This document shows, one piece after another, positions 7,388 to 16,584 of a stretch of DNA of 64,000 nucleotides. How positions within the stretch are numbered: position 1 is the first letter of the stretch; every line of letters starts with the position of its first letter. The position numbers were made by a program, and so were the translations under genes. Under the pieces are notes generated by a model. It made no database searches. It had not been told where the DNA came from and saw only the letters and a list, made by a program, of their open reading frames with translations. The DNA is from Planktothrix tepida PCC 9214 (lineage in GTDB: Bacteria > Cyanobacteriota > Cyanobacteriia > Cyanobacteriales > Microcoleaceae), in NCBI RefSeq assembly GCF_900009145.1, contig NZ_LN889782.1, positions 1,471,269 to 1,535,268 of the forward strand, in the 5' to 3' direction.

Positions 7388-9403
7388 TTATGGTTTTAAA
7401 AGATGATTCAGGTTTTTAATCCCTGGTTTAAGAGAAATACAAGCTTCACAGATTTGAGTCATTGCCTGAATTTTATGAATTAATTCATCATCTAAATTAA
7501 CTAATTTGTCTGTTGTATTGTTTTCTAAAATTTCTATTGTATTCAATTGATAGATTTGTTTTAACTCAGGTAATAAATTTTGCAAAATAGAATCTAATTT
7601 ATCATTATAAAACTTGGGAAACTTAGAAGCAACATCTCGAACATCAGAATATTTTAATGATTTTGGCTTTTCCCATAATTCTTGGTAAATCAATCGATTT
7701 TCAGTAAAAACTAAACCCATTTTCCCTGAACCGAACATACTTTGATCTACAAATGCTAACACTCTTTCCCCAGGTTCAAGATTAGCATATTTATAAAGTG
7801 CGTTTGCCAGTTTATCCAGAGGAATATTAGGAGCTAAAAAATATTCATCGCTGGGTTCTGAGAAATAATAGTTAAAAACGTTTAAGAGCTCATGAGTTTG
7901 ATGTTCTAATAATGTATAAAGCCTAGCTTCTATTTCTTTAAGTACCTGTTTCGGATTATTTTTTTGATTTTTCAGTAATTTATAAATTCCAAAACCTGCA
8001 ACCCCAGCAATTAAAGCAACCCCTCCTGTCATAACACCCACACCACCCAAAGCCGACATAATCGCACTATAAGCGGCCGCCCCCGATAAGGTGCTAATGG
8101 CTGTTCCTGTACCCGCGACACCAAAAGCCCCCACCGCAGCCCAAGCCGTTGCAAGAGTCGCCGCGCTGGTTAATGTTCCTGCAACCGCAGCGATACCTAA
8201 ATTCACTCGATCTTGTGTGTCCATTTGAGAAACAGATACAATTGACACTAAAGCGGCGGCTCCAATTAATGCTGCCCCTCCTGTGACAACGGCTAATCCC
8301 CCTAACATTCCTAAACCTCCTGCGGCAACAGAGCCTCCTCCTAAAGCCGCGAGTGTTGCGTTGGTTGCGGCTCCACCTGCTAAACCTCCAATTGCAACTT
8401 TGGTTCCGGCTTGTACTCCTAAATTCCCCAAAACAGCATGAGCATTGGGAACAATTTGAGCCGCTGTTCTAACAGACTTAGTAACTGTTTTTACCTTATC
8501 TATAATATCTTCTGGGTTTTCCTGATTCTTTTGCTCAAACAGTCCATCTGAGGCTAACTTATAAATAATTTTGCATTCTTCTGGAATATCTGAGCCTAGA
8601 ACTAATTTCTCTAATTTAAGTAATTGCTGAAGGTCAGTAATTTTTTGATTATCTCGAACTTGAATATAAACTGATAAATATTTTTCTTGGTCGTCTTCCA
8701 ATAAAAAATTTCGTTCAATTAAATCAATAATAAATAATTCGGTTGTTAGTGCTTTGGATTTTATACTAGCATTCAAGTATCTCTGTTTAACCTCTATGGG
8801 AAGATTAGAATTAGTAAGAATTGAATCCAGATCGTTAAGATAATTTAGCTCACTAATAGCTTCACCTGCTCTAACAGATTGATAAATTCCTCTTAAGGCT
8901 TGTTTTTGATCGTCAGAAATATGAGCAGATTCTAACGCTTTTTCTAAACATTGCTCTATCCAGAGTAAGCGATAATTTTCGCTGGCTAATTGATATTTTT
9001 GAAAAAATTCAGGATCTAAATTTTTCTGATTGCTGGTAACGATAAAATCTAATAAATCAATAGCTGCTATATCATCATTTAACTGCTCCGATGTTATGCT
9101 TTCATAAGCTTTTATACATCTAATTTTGCTATCCTGCTTAATCTCACAATCGGTAACTAAATTGTTAATAATTTTGGAATAATGATTATTTTTATCGTAT
9201 AAAGTATGGAGAATTAGCAGAACATCATTTTGAGCTAAACCCGTCTTTTTTAATCTGAGTTTATATCCTTCTTGAAGTTGCTCAGGAATATTAACATTAT
9301 AGGATTTTCCTGAACGTAGAGTTACTTTTCGGTTTCCACCCTGATTGGCAATCTGATTAGAAATAAAAATGTGATAAATTTCTTCTAACATAAATGGCTT
9401 CAC
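7388..9403 (-). CDS. DnaJ-C-like, Gly/Ala-rich membrane and PH-like protein, unknown
   Basis: A 671-aa protein with an unusual build. Residues about 23-55 (KVTLRSGKSYNVNIP..LQEGYKLRLKKTG) look like one beta-barrel segment of the C-terminal substrate-binding domain of DnaJ. Residues about 80-310 are helical and charged. Residues about 319-476 are an extended Gly/Ala-rich hydrophobic region with several glycine-zipper-like hairpins (GGLAGGAATNATLAALGGG, GGVALIAGVAGFGIYKLL) that could insert into membranes. Residues about 520-610 (PGERVLAFVDQSMFGSGKMG followed by LVFTENRLIYQ) have the feel of a bacterial PH domain. The start is GTG at 9403 with AAGGGA three bases upstream; the ATG at 9391 is an alternative. 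It precedes the coiled-coil gene by 12 bp. No function is known to me. Confidence 0.65.
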   Translation of the reverse strand: MKPFMLEEIYHIFISNQIANQGGNRKVTLRSGKSYNVNIPEQLQEGYKLRLKKTGLAQNDVLLILHTLYDKNNHYSKIINNLVTDCEIKQDSKIRCIKAYESITSEQLNDDIAAIDLLDFIVTSNQKNLDPEFFQKYQLASENYRLLWIEQCLEKALESAHISDDQKQALRGIYQSVRAGEAISELNYLNDLDSILTNSNLPIEVKQRYLNASIKSKALTTELFIIDLIERNFLLEDDQEKYLSVYIQVRDNQKITDLQQLLKLEKLVLGSDIPEECKIIYKLASDGLFEQKNQENPEDIIDKVKTVTKSVRTAAQIVPNAHAVLGNLGVQAGTKVAIGGLAGGAATNATLAALGGGSVAAGGLGMLGGLAVVTGGAALIGAAALVSIVSVSQMDTQDRVNLGIAAVAGTLTSAATLATAWAAVGAFGVAGTGTAISTLSGAAAYSAIMSALGGVGVMTGGVALIAGVAGFGIYKLLKNQKNNPKQVLKEIEARLYTLLEHQTHELLNVFNYYFSEPSDEYFLAPNIPLDKLANALYKYANLEPGERVLAFVDQSMFGSGKMGLVFTENRLIYQELWEKPKSLKYSDVRDVASKFPKFYNDKLDSILQNLLPELKQIYQLNTIEILENNTTDKLVNLDDELIHKIQAMTQICEACISLKPGIKNLNHLLKP

Positions 9404-9712
9404 TATTCCCTTGAAGAGATATAATAACTTGAGATTGATTAATTGTCATCAGTAAATTTACGGAAAAAAGCATCCCGTTATTCCTAAAGTTATACTGGGG
9501 AGAGTAACAGATAAATAAAATAGACAACCGAAGACATCCTAGAAGAATTACTTGCTGATGAATCCTAAACTCATTAAAACTTTCTAACTGTTGATTAGTT
9601 CCCATTCATAACGATGCGCTCTTTTGGTGCGGAAACACGCGATCGCTATTGTTATAATCTATAGCAATCTGTGTAGAAGTTGTAATTATTTATTGTGAAA
9701 TATCTAAACTTT
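9404..9712. other. Intergenic, no gene seen
   Basis: This 309-bp stretch lies upstream of the 671-aa gene and downstream of the HAD gene. It is AT-rich and holds one HIP1 octamer (9639-9646). A short open frame here overlaps the start of the 671-aa gene and shows no family likeness. The promoter of the two-gene module should lie in it, but I cannot point to clear boxes. Confidence 0.5.
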
Positions 9713-10411
9713 CTAATTTTCAAAAATCAAGTTAACTAAACTTTTTAAATCCGGCACTTCTAAATCCGGTTGAGCAGTGGCGGGTTTGGTTGCACCTCCT
9801 CCAGGTTTTCCTTGACGACGATTGACCCAAACCGTTGTTAAGCCTAAACTTTTGGCTGTAGCAATATCATGAAAAATACTCTGGGCAATGTGCAGTAATT
9901 GATGAGAAGAAAGCCCTGTTTTATTTAAAGCAAATTCAAAATTATGAGGAGACGGTTTATAGGATTGAGCTTGTTGGGCGGTAATAATGTGATCAAATTC
10001 TATTTGCAGATGTTTATTAGTTTGGGCAAATAAATCATCATCAATATTAGAAATAATAACCAATTTATACTTTTGTTTTAAGGCTTTAAGAGCTTCTACC
10101 GTATCCGAAAAAGGTTGCCAATCTTGAATTGAATTCGCTAAACTCTCTAATTCCGGGGGAGTCGGAGAAAACCCTAAACGTTCTCCGAACTTTTGTACCA
10201 CTTCTCGGAGAATTTCTCGATAGGTTTTATAGTCTCCGCTTTGAGCTTCTGGTTCTAAGATGGCAAATAATTCCAGTAACTCTTGATTACTCATTTTAAT
10301 CCCATGAGCCTTGACTAATTGTTGTAAAACGGGAGTAATCCCGCTTTCCCAATCAATTAAAGTCCCGTAACAGTCAAAGCTCAAGGCTGTAAATTGATTA
10401 AATTGAATCAT
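9713..10411 (-). CDS. HAD hydrolase, haloacid dehalogenase type II family
   Basis: A 232-aa HAD-superfamily enzyme. The nucleophile motif is SFDCYGTLIDWESG with D13. Motif II is VIISNIDDD, the Lys motif is YKPSPHNFEFAL, and motif IV is HIAQSIFHDIATAKSLGL, followed by TVWVNRR. The order and spacing match the type II (S)-2-haloacid dehalogenase branch. In cyanobacteria many such genes are annotated this way with no proven dehalogenase activity, so the true substrate may be a phosphate ester or be unknown. It appears to be a single gene; the next gene in the same direction starts about 75 bp upstream. Confidence 0.85.
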   Translation of the reverse strand: MIQFNQFTALSFDCYGTLIDWESGITPVLQQLVKAHGIKMSNQELLELFAILEPEAQSGDYKTYREILREVVQKFGERLGFSPTPPELESLANSIQDWQPFSDTVEALKALKQKYKLVIISNIDDDLFAQTNKHLQIEFDHIITAQQAQSYKPSPHNFEFALNKTGLSSHQLLHIAQSIFHDIATAKSLGLTTVWVNRRQGKPGGGATKPATAQPDLEVPDLKSLVNLIFEN

Positions 10412-10487
10412 GATAATTTTAGGGAAATTTTAAGGGGGAACCTGATATCGCCTTCTCAATTCTGGAGAATTGTTAAAATCTAGCGGA

Positions 10488-11786
10488 TTAACCTTTACCA
10501 ATGACTGATAACCCTTCAACAATAATCGAAGGAGTATAACAAGACCCATTCCAAGAGGCATCACCCCCTAATTCTACAACTTGTTTGAGGGCTGTATAAA
10601 CATTCCCCGCCACCATTGTATTTTTCACCCGTCCGACAATTTCACCCTTTTCAATCCGATATCCTAAATCAACATTAATGGAAAAATCCCCACTCATTCC
10701 CGCACTTCCTCCTAACATTTGATCGACGATTAACCCCCGATCTAAACTTTGGATTAATTCATTTAAAGACCTTTTTCCGGGTTTTACTAACAAATTAAAT
10801 AACCCTGGTGTCGGATAACTGCCTAAATGGGTACGAAATCCGTTTCCGGTTGTACCGCTTCCCAAGGTGCGACCTGTGGTTAAGTCGGTATAAAACAGTT
10901 GTAAAACCCCCTTTTCAATAAAGGTAATGGGACGGGTGGGAATTCCTTCGTCATCAAAGGGACAACTATAGGGGCCTGTGTCGGGTTCCTGAGATAAGGT
11001 TAAGAGGGGAGACATCACCGGGGTTGTTAAGCGATCGCTCCAAGGAGAAGCCCCTTCCAAGACCTGTTTGCCATTCAAGGCGGCGGAAATGGTTCCCCAA
11101 AGCATATCGGCGGCTTTAGCGGTGAATAACACCGGAATCCGGGACATAGGAGAAGGGACATTATTTTTAGCCCAATTTAACCGCATTAAAATTCGTTCAG
11201 CCAGGAGGGTGGGTTCCAGAAAATCCCGTTGGGTCTGGCCATCAGAAACCGCTAAAAAATCATCCCCCCGAACCCATTCCGTTTCCACATAACCACTGAG
11301 GGTGGTGTCGGTATGGCGACATTCCAGTCCCCGTGAGTTAATCAAGCGAATCGATTCCACTTCACAATCCCATTCCGCCATACATAAGACATCGGGATAG
11401 GAAGAGCGAATTAATTCAATCGCCTGTTTCCCCCAACTAACCAATTGTTCAACGGGTACAACTTCCCCAATATCAGGATAGTGGGATGGAGTCGTTGATT
11501 CGGTCAGTTCAATGGTTTCGGGTTCATTGAGGGTACTCAAGGAAATCGCCCGTTCAACTAATTTTTTCGGTTCCACTGGGCCATAAGCAACCGCTAAACC
11601 CGGACGGCCATCTCGCCAAAGTCGCAAGGTTGTCCCTTCCGATTGGCTACTTTCGAGTTGTTTCAGTCGATTGGCTTCAAAAAATATCGGCTTGGATAGG
11701 GATTGAGATTGGAACACTTCCGCAGCCTCAGCGCCCGATGCGGCAGCTAACTCTAATAGCTGTTCGGCGGATTGGTCGTAGGTCAT
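10488..11786 (-). CDS. TldD/PmbA family metalloprotease-like protein
   Basis: A 432-aa member of the TldD/TldE (PmbA) family, cytosolic heterodimeric proteases known for peptide processing (for example microcin B17 maturation) and CcdA degradation. Recognisable segments are SGAEAAEVF near the N-terminus, LE-SQSEG-TLRLW in the first domain, the SPWSDRLTTPVMSPLLTL region, the FDDEGIPTRP motif, and the C-terminal GGDASWNGSCYTPSIIVEGL. No HExxxH zinc motif is seen, which fits the TldE/PmbA subunit rather than the TldD catalytic subunit. The TldD partner is not in the window. Confidence 0.85.
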   Translation of the reverse strand: MTYDQSAEQLLELAAASGAEAAEVFQSQSLSKPIFFEANRLKQLESSQSEGTTLRLWRDGRPGLAVAYGPVEPKKLVERAISLSTLNEPETIELTESTTPSHYPDIGEVVPVEQLVSWGKQAIELIRSSYPDVLCMAEWDCEVESIRLINSRGLECRHTDTTLSGYVETEWVRGDDFLAVSDGQTQRDFLEPTLLAERILMRLNWAKNNVPSPMSRIPVLFTAKAADMLWGTISAALNGKQVLEGASPWSDRLTTPVMSPLLTLSQEPDTGPYSCPFDDEGIPTRPITFIEKGVLQLFYTDLTTGRTLGSGTTGNGFRTHLGSYPTPGLFNLLVKPGKRSLNELIQSLDRGLIVDQMLGGSAGMSGDFSINVDLGYRIEKGEIVGRVKNTMVAGNVYTALKQVVELGGDASWNGSCYTPSIIVEGLSVIGKG

Positions 11787-11885
11787 GGATGGTAGTCATG
11801 GCATAGCGTCATCGTCCATCCTACCGTGATCGGTGATTCCTATTCCCTATTTCTATGGAGACGACTTACGGCGGTGGAGGACATT

Positions 11886-12611
11886 CTAAACGCTACCTTG
11901 ACGGAGTAAATCGGTAATTTCCCGGTGACAATACTGGGTCAACTCTTCTACGGCTTTTCGGGCTTGTTTCCCTTGATATTGACGTTGTACTCGCGGGGTA
12001 ATCCAATAGGGACGGCCAATTAAGATTTGGATTCTTCGATAGAGAATCATCGGATGCCAACCCGGTTGATCAAATAAGGGTTCAGTTGGATCAAATACAC
12101 GCAGTAACCGCAAAGGAATTGCTGACGGTAAGGTTTGTTCTTCTAATGTTGCGATCGCCACAGGTAAAACCGCTAGGTCTGAGACCCCTGAACGTAACGC
12201 TAAATGAGCAAATCCCCGTTGAAAGGTTCCAACAACATTTGGTTGGGTTTGTTGTAACATTGGGGTTGCTCCTTCGGGAAAGATCCCCACCATTTGTCGT
12301 TGGTTTAACAGTTGGGTTGCTTGTTTGAAAAACTGTTGAGGTCGATGTTCAGGTTCATCAAAGGGGAAGGCTCCAAATGTCGTGACAAGTTCACGCAAAA
12401 GCGGTACTTGACCCATATAATGATGGGATGCAAAACGAAGGGTACGGCCGACACCTGCGGTTAAGACAATCGGATCAATAACGCTGCGATGGTTACTTAC
12501 CACAATCGCAGGGCCTGTTTCAGGAATTCGATCTTCATAGGAAATGAACATCTGTATTCCCAATACGCTCACCAGCCACCGACAACTCAATCCCGTTTGA
12601 TCAAAGAACAT
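11886..12611 (-). CDS. PlsC-type acyltransferase
   Basis: A 241-aa lysophosphatidic acid acyltransferase-like protein. The catalytic HX4D motif is NHRSVID with H41 and D46. The glycerol-phosphate-binding motif FPEGAT lies near residue 107. Hydrophobic stretches near the N-terminus suggest a peripheral membrane enzyme. Such enzymes transfer an acyl chain to the sn-2 position of 1-acylglycerol-3-phosphate to make phosphatidic acid. Cyanobacteria carry several paralogs, and this one could have a different acceptor. It is a single gene, divergent from metG. Confidence 0.85.
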   Translation of the reverse strand: MFFDQTGLSCRWLVSVLGIQMFISYEDRIPETGPAIVVSNHRSVIDPIVLTAGVGRTLRFASHHYMGQVPLLRELVTTFGAFPFDEPEHRPQQFFKQATQLLNQRQMVGIFPEGATPMLQQTQPNVVGTFQRGFAHLALRSGVSDLAVLPVAIATLEEQTLPSAIPLRLLRVFDPTEPLFDQPGWHPMILYRRIQILIGRPYWITPRVQRQYQGKQARKAVEELTQYCHREITDLLRQGSV

Positions 12612-12932
12612 GAATCACCAACACACTGCTTGAATCGGGTTACATTGACGCTAAAAACTTAAGACTTGTTTGAGAATTTTGAGAAACTTTAAAGAAAATA
12701 TTATAATCTATAAGTTTCGGTGTCATGTACTGTGAAATTTTTGTTCAGGTACTAGACAGAAACACCCTAAAAAGCGCGAATTTCTACACCTGTAGAGTGA
12801 GCGTGGACATCAATAAAAAGTGCTCTTAACATCACCGGAGAAATCCGTGAAGGAGAAATCCTCCAACCCAATTAAACGCCCTACTGAGGCGGGTCTAACA
12901 AGAACAATATCGGTAGCCTCCATTTGTTTAAT
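12612..12932. other. Divergent intergenic region before metG
   Basis: This 321-bp region separates plsC (-) and metG (+). It should hold the promoters of both. The segment 12820-12880 has short GGAGAAATCC repeats and a small CGCC/GGCG hairpin, but I see no consensus promoter or known leader RNA. A TTG-initiated extension of metG to 12924 is possible but not preferred. Confidence 0.4.
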
Positions 12933-14540
12933 ATGAAATTGACACAGACCCATTTCAATACCTTTACCCTGACAACACCTCTCTATTATGTCAATGATGT
13001 TCCTCACATTGGTAGTGCTTACACCACAATGGCTGCCGATGCCATTGCTCGGTTCCAGCGACTTCAAGGAAAATCTGTCCTATTAATTACTGGAACCGAT
13101 GAACATGGTCAAAAAATTCAACGTACCGCCGAGGAGTTAGGGCGTTCTCCCCAAGCTCACTGCGATCAAATTGCCGATGGTTTTGCTTCCTTGTGGCAAC
13201 ACTTGAATATTCAGTATGATCGCTTTAGTCGCACGACAGCACCTCGCCATGAAGCCATCGTCAATGAGTTTTTTCAACGGGTTTGGAATCAAGGAGATAT
13301 CTATCTCAGCCAACAACAAGGCTGGTATTGTGTCGCCTGTGAAGAATACAAAGAAGAACGAGAATTAGAACAGAAAAAATACTGCCCCATCCATACCAAT
13401 AAAGCCCTAGAATGGCGAGATGAGCAGAACTATTTTTTTCGGCTGTCTCAATACCAAAAACAGCTAGAAACTTTATATCAAGAGCATCCTGACTTTATTC
13501 AGCCAGAAAGTCGGCGCAACGAAGTCATCAATTTTGTTAAGCAAGGATTACAAGATTTTTCGATTTCTCGCGTTAATATTGACTGGGGATTTCCCGTTCC
13601 CTGTGATCCAAGCCATACCATTTATGTTTGGTTTGATGCGTTGTTAGGCTATATAACGGCGTTGCTTGACCCAGAGGATGAACCCACCTTAGAAAATGCT
13701 TTATCGAAACGGTGGCCGATTAATTTACACCTAATTGGTAAAGATATTTTAAGATTTCATGCCATTTACTGGCCCGCTATGTTGATGTCGGCTGGCTTAT
13801 CTCTTCCCGGTCGTATCTTTGGACACGGTTTTTTGACCAAAGATGGGAAGAAGATGGGCAAAAGCTTGGGAAATACCCTTGATCCCGTTGCTTTAGTCAA
13901 TCAATATGGTGCTGATGCGATTCGCTTTTATTTCTTGAAAGAGATAGAATTTGGACAGGATGGTGATTATAGTCAAACTCGGTTTATTCATACCGTTAAT
14001 GCTAACTTAGCCAATGACTTAGGAAACTTACTCAACCGCACGCTGAAAATGGCGTTTAAATACTTTAACGGTTGTGTTCCTGATGTTAACGGTGAGGATA
14101 TCCCCAAGGATGATGCCCTGAAATCCCTCGGTCTGACCTTGGCAGATACTGTCACTCAAGCCTATGATGCTCTGGCGTTTAGCGAAGTTTGTACGGCTAT
14201 TTTCACCTTAGTTCAAGCCGGAAATAAATACATTGATGACAAAGCTCCTTGGAGTTTGTACAAGCAAGGAAAACAGGAAGCGGTTTCCCAAGTCTTGTAC
14301 TCCGTTTTAGAATCCGTTCGACTGGCAGCTTATCTTTTGTCCCCCATCATTCCCAATATTAGCACTCGGATTTATCAACAATTGGGATACACCCTCGATT
14401 TCAATGATCAGACTATACTAGCGACAGCACTGTCCTTTGACATCCATGCTGTTTGGGGCGCGTTACCTGCTAATCAACCCTTGCAGGAAGCGCAACCTGT
14501 CTTTAGACGCTTGGAAGATGCAGAGGGAGCATCATCCTAA
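12933..14540 (+). CDS. metG: Methionyl-tRNA synthetase
   Basis: MetG charges tRNA-Met with methionine. The class I signature HIGH appears as HIGS at residues 25-28, preceded by TPLYYVNDVP. The GTDEHGQK motif follows. A zinc-knuckle-like pair CVAC...CPIH lies near residues 132-150. The second signature KMSKS appears as KMGKSLGN near residue 307. The C-terminal helical anticodon-binding domain includes DDKAPWSLYK. Length, 535 aa, fits the short form without the C-terminal dimerisation domain. I chose the ATG at 12933 over the TTG three codons earlier. It is likely to be essential. Confidence 0.96.
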   Translation: MKLTQTHFNTFTLTTPLYYVNDVPHIGSAYTTMAADAIARFQRLQGKSVLLITGTDEHGQKIQRTAEELGRSPQAHCDQIADGFASLWQHLNIQYDRFSRTTAPRHEAIVNEFFQRVWNQGDIYLSQQQGWYCVACEEYKEERELEQKKYCPIHTNKALEWRDEQNYFFRLSQYQKQLETLYQEHPDFIQPESRRNEVINFVKQGLQDFSISRVNIDWGFPVPCDPSHTIYVWFDALLGYITALLDPEDEPTLENALSKRWPINLHLIGKDILRFHAIYWPAMLMSAGLSLPGRIFGHGFLTKDGKKMGKSLGNTLDPVALVNQYGADAIRFYFLKEIEFGQDGDYSQTRFIHTVNANLANDLGNLLNRTLKMAFKYFNGCVPDVNGEDIPKDDALKSLGLTLADTVTQAYDALAFSEVCTAIFTLVQAGNKYIDDKAPWSLYKQGKQEAVSQVLYSVLESVRLAAYLLSPIIPNISTRIYQQLGYTLDFNDQTILATALSFDIHAVWGALPANQPLQEAQPVFRRLEDAEGASS

Positions 14541-14647
14541 TTCAAAACCGTTTAAGTGATAGTCTAGTTTAACATAAAACATCCTTTTCAATTGGTTTAC
14601 TTTACCCATACTCCGATCATTTTTTTCATAAAAAAAGAGGTATAAGA

Positions 14648-15262
14648 ATGTTGAATAATATCAATCATGGAGAACTTTTTACTCCTGAACAAGTTCTTGA
14701 AAACAGGGGCCGAGTTGCCATTTTTATCGATGGTTCTAATCTATTTTATGCCGCTTTACAATTGGGAATCGAAATAGATTACACCAAATTATTATGTCGT
14801 TTAACGGCTGGTTCTCGGTTGTTACGCTCCTTTTTCTATACAGGAGTAGATCGCACCAATGAGAAGCAACAAGGCTTTTTATTATGGATGCGACGCAATG
14901 GTTATCGTGTCATTGCTAAAGATTTAGTTCAACTTCCTGATGGCTCCAAAAAAGCTAATTTAGATGTAGAAATAGCCGTTGATATGATGGCTTTAGTGGG
15001 TTCTTATGATACCGCCGTTTTGGTGAGTGGAGATGGAGATTTAGCGTATGCGGTGGACTCCGTAAGTTATCGTGGGGTGCGGGTGGAAGTCGTGAGTTTG
15101 CGATCAATGACCAGTGACAGTTTAATTAATGTCGCGGATCGCTATATTGATTTAGAAATGATCAAAGAAGATATCCAAAAAACACCCCGCAGTCCCAACT
15201 ACACCTACCGTCCCCTATCAGGAATTAGTTTAATAGATGGGCAAATTATAGAAGATTCTTAG
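14648..15262 (+). CDS. labA: NYN-domain protein, LabA-like
   Basis: A 204-aa NYN (PIN-like nuclease fold) protein of the LabA/DUF88 group. The conserved acidic positions are visible: D28 in VAIFIDGSNLF, LDVEIAVDMM near residue 107, and VSGDGDLAYAV near residue 127. In Synechococcus, LabA acts in a negative feedback on circadian (KaiC-dependent) gene expression; its relatives may be ribonucleases. The start ATG follows AAGAGG. A strong hairpin lies just past the stop codon. The circadian role is by family likeness only; cyanobacteria often have more than one NYN protein, so the gene symbol is tentative. Confidence 0.8.
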   Translation: MLNNINHGELFTPEQVLENRGRVAIFIDGSNLFYAALQLGIEIDYTKLLCRLTAGSRLLRSFFYTGVDRTNEKQQGFLLWMRRNGYRVIAKDLVQLPDGSKKANLDVEIAVDMMALVGSYDTAVLVSGDGDLAYAVDSVSYRGVRVEVVSLRSMTSDSLINVADRYIDLEMIKEDIQKTPRSPNYTYRPLSGISLIDGQIIEDS

Positions 15263-15271
15263 AAGAATCAC

Positions 15272-15309
15272 AGGAGTAAAAACTTACCTAGTTCCTAGTT
15301 TTTACTCCT
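15272..15309 (+). terminator. Hairpin terminator after labA
   Basis: A perfect 13-bp inverted repeat (AGGAGTAAAAACT / AGTTTTTACTCCT) with a 12-nt loop begins 10 bp after the labA stop. The T-run is inside the stem, so it may work as a terminator or as an RNA-stabilising hairpin. Confidence 0.65.
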
Positions 15310-15391
15310 CAATTTCTAAACTTTTGAACTCCTAAATTGTTATAACACTCGCAGCAATTGTTAGGACATAGATTGGTTCACTTTCTATCTA

Positions 15392-15419
15392 TTCCCTGTT
15401 CCCTGTTCCCTGTTCCCTG
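15392..15419. repeat. Heptamer array (TTCCCTG)4
   Basis: Four head-to-tail copies of the 7-mer TTCCCTG lie 12 bp upstream of the lptC-like start codon. Such short tandemly repeated repetitive (STRR) sequences are common in filamentous cyanobacteria. Confidence 0.9.
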
Positions 15420-15431
15420 TTATAAAATTAG

Positions 15432-16559
15432 ATGCGGTTGTTACTCCTTTGGGTGATAATTTTAGTCGGAATTTCTGCCTGCGCCCCAAAAAACGTCGAA
15501 CCAACTTCAACGGACGCTAAATCGAAGACTTCTAAAGAATTTGAACGGACATTAACCTTAGATGATGTTACGTTAGAACAAGCTGATGAACAAGGAAAAT
15601 TACTCTGGAACATTAAAGCCAAACAAGTTAGTTATAGTAAAGACCAGAAAATGGCAACCGTGAAAAATCCGGTTGGAGAACTATATGATCAAGGGAAACT
15701 TCTATATAAAATTAAGGCAGATCAAGGAGAATTTGAACAGAATAGCAAACGAATTTTTCTACGCAATAATATTGTAGCAACTGATCCCAATACAGGCTTA
15801 GTTTTGAAGGGAAAAGAGTTAGAATGGATTGTCCAACAAAATATTATTGCGGTGCGGAATGGCGTTACAGGAGATCATGCTCAACTTCAAGCCATTGCTA
15901 AAGAAGTTCAGGTTTTTTATCGTCAAAAACGGGTAGAATTTTGGGATAAAGCCACGGTTAGTTCTAAAAATCCTGTTGTCAAGTTACAAAGTGATCATAT
16001 TGTTTGGTTATGGGAACAACAACTATTAACCAGTAATTTAAAAACCCAAATTGAACGATATCAAAATCAAACCATTACAGACCGAGGGGTTGCAGAAACC
16101 GCCGAAATGAATTTAAAAACCCAAATTGCTACCCTCAGAAAAAATGCCCAAATTGCTTTATCTCAACCTCCGTTACAAATTTCCAGTAATGAATTACAAT
16201 GGAATTATCAGAAACGTACCATTAGTTCCCCTCAATTTATTACCATTATTGAACGAGAACAACAAGTTACTGTGACCGCTAATCAAGGTTGGGGAGATTT
16301 AAAAGATAATATCTTTTATTTAACCGGAAATGTTGTTGGTATTGGCGCAAAACGTCAAGCACAACTCAATTCTAATTTACTGACTTGGTATGTTCCTCAA
16401 CAGTCTTTTTCCGCCGAAGGAAATGTGGTCTATCGTCAAATTGATCCCCCGTTTAATTTAATGGGGGAAAAAGCCGTTGGTAAATTTGAGAATGATACCG
16501 TTGTTGTCAGTGGCGGGAATACAGGAACCCCTGTCGTTACGGAAATTGTACCGGAATAG
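15432..16559 (+). CDS. lptC: LptC-family LPS export lipoprotein
   Basis: A 375-aa lipoprotein. The signal is MRLLLLWVIILVGISAC with lipobox ISAC and acylated C17. The rest is a long beta-rich chain of repeated short strands with conserved LWNIKAKQVSY and LYKIKADQGEFEQ patterns. This is the OstA/LptC-like beta-jellyroll that carries lipopolysaccharide from the LptBFG transporter to the outer membrane. It is about twice the length of E. coli LptC, as is usual in cyanobacteria. No other lpt gene is in the window. Confidence 0.82.
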   Translation: MRLLLLWVIILVGISACAPKNVEPTSTDAKSKTSKEFERTLTLDDVTLEQADEQGKLLWNIKAKQVSYSKDQKMATVKNPVGELYDQGKLLYKIKADQGEFEQNSKRIFLRNNIVATDPNTGLVLKGKELEWIVQQNIIAVRNGVTGDHAQLQAIAKEVQVFYRQKRVEFWDKATVSSKNPVVKLQSDHIVWLWEQQLLTSNLKTQIERYQNQTITDRGVAETAEMNLKTQIATLRKNAQIALSQPPLQISSNELQWNYQKRTISSPQFITIIEREQQVTVTANQGWGDLKDNIFYLTGNVVGIGAKRQAQLNSNLLTWYVPQQSFSAEGNVVYRQIDPPFNLMGEKAVGKFENDTVVVSGGNTGTPVVTEIVPE

Positions 16560-16584
16560 CTAAATAGTTCTCATTGTCATTTGT

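Noticed and set aside
9357..9605. 82-aa open frame on the minus strand
   Set aside because: It overlaps the start of the 671-aa gene in another frame, has no ribosome site and no family likeness.
12810..12932. Leader RNA or T-box before metG
   Set aside because: T-box leaders are a Gram-positive device, and no specifier loop or TGGN antiterminator was found. Only short repeats are seen.
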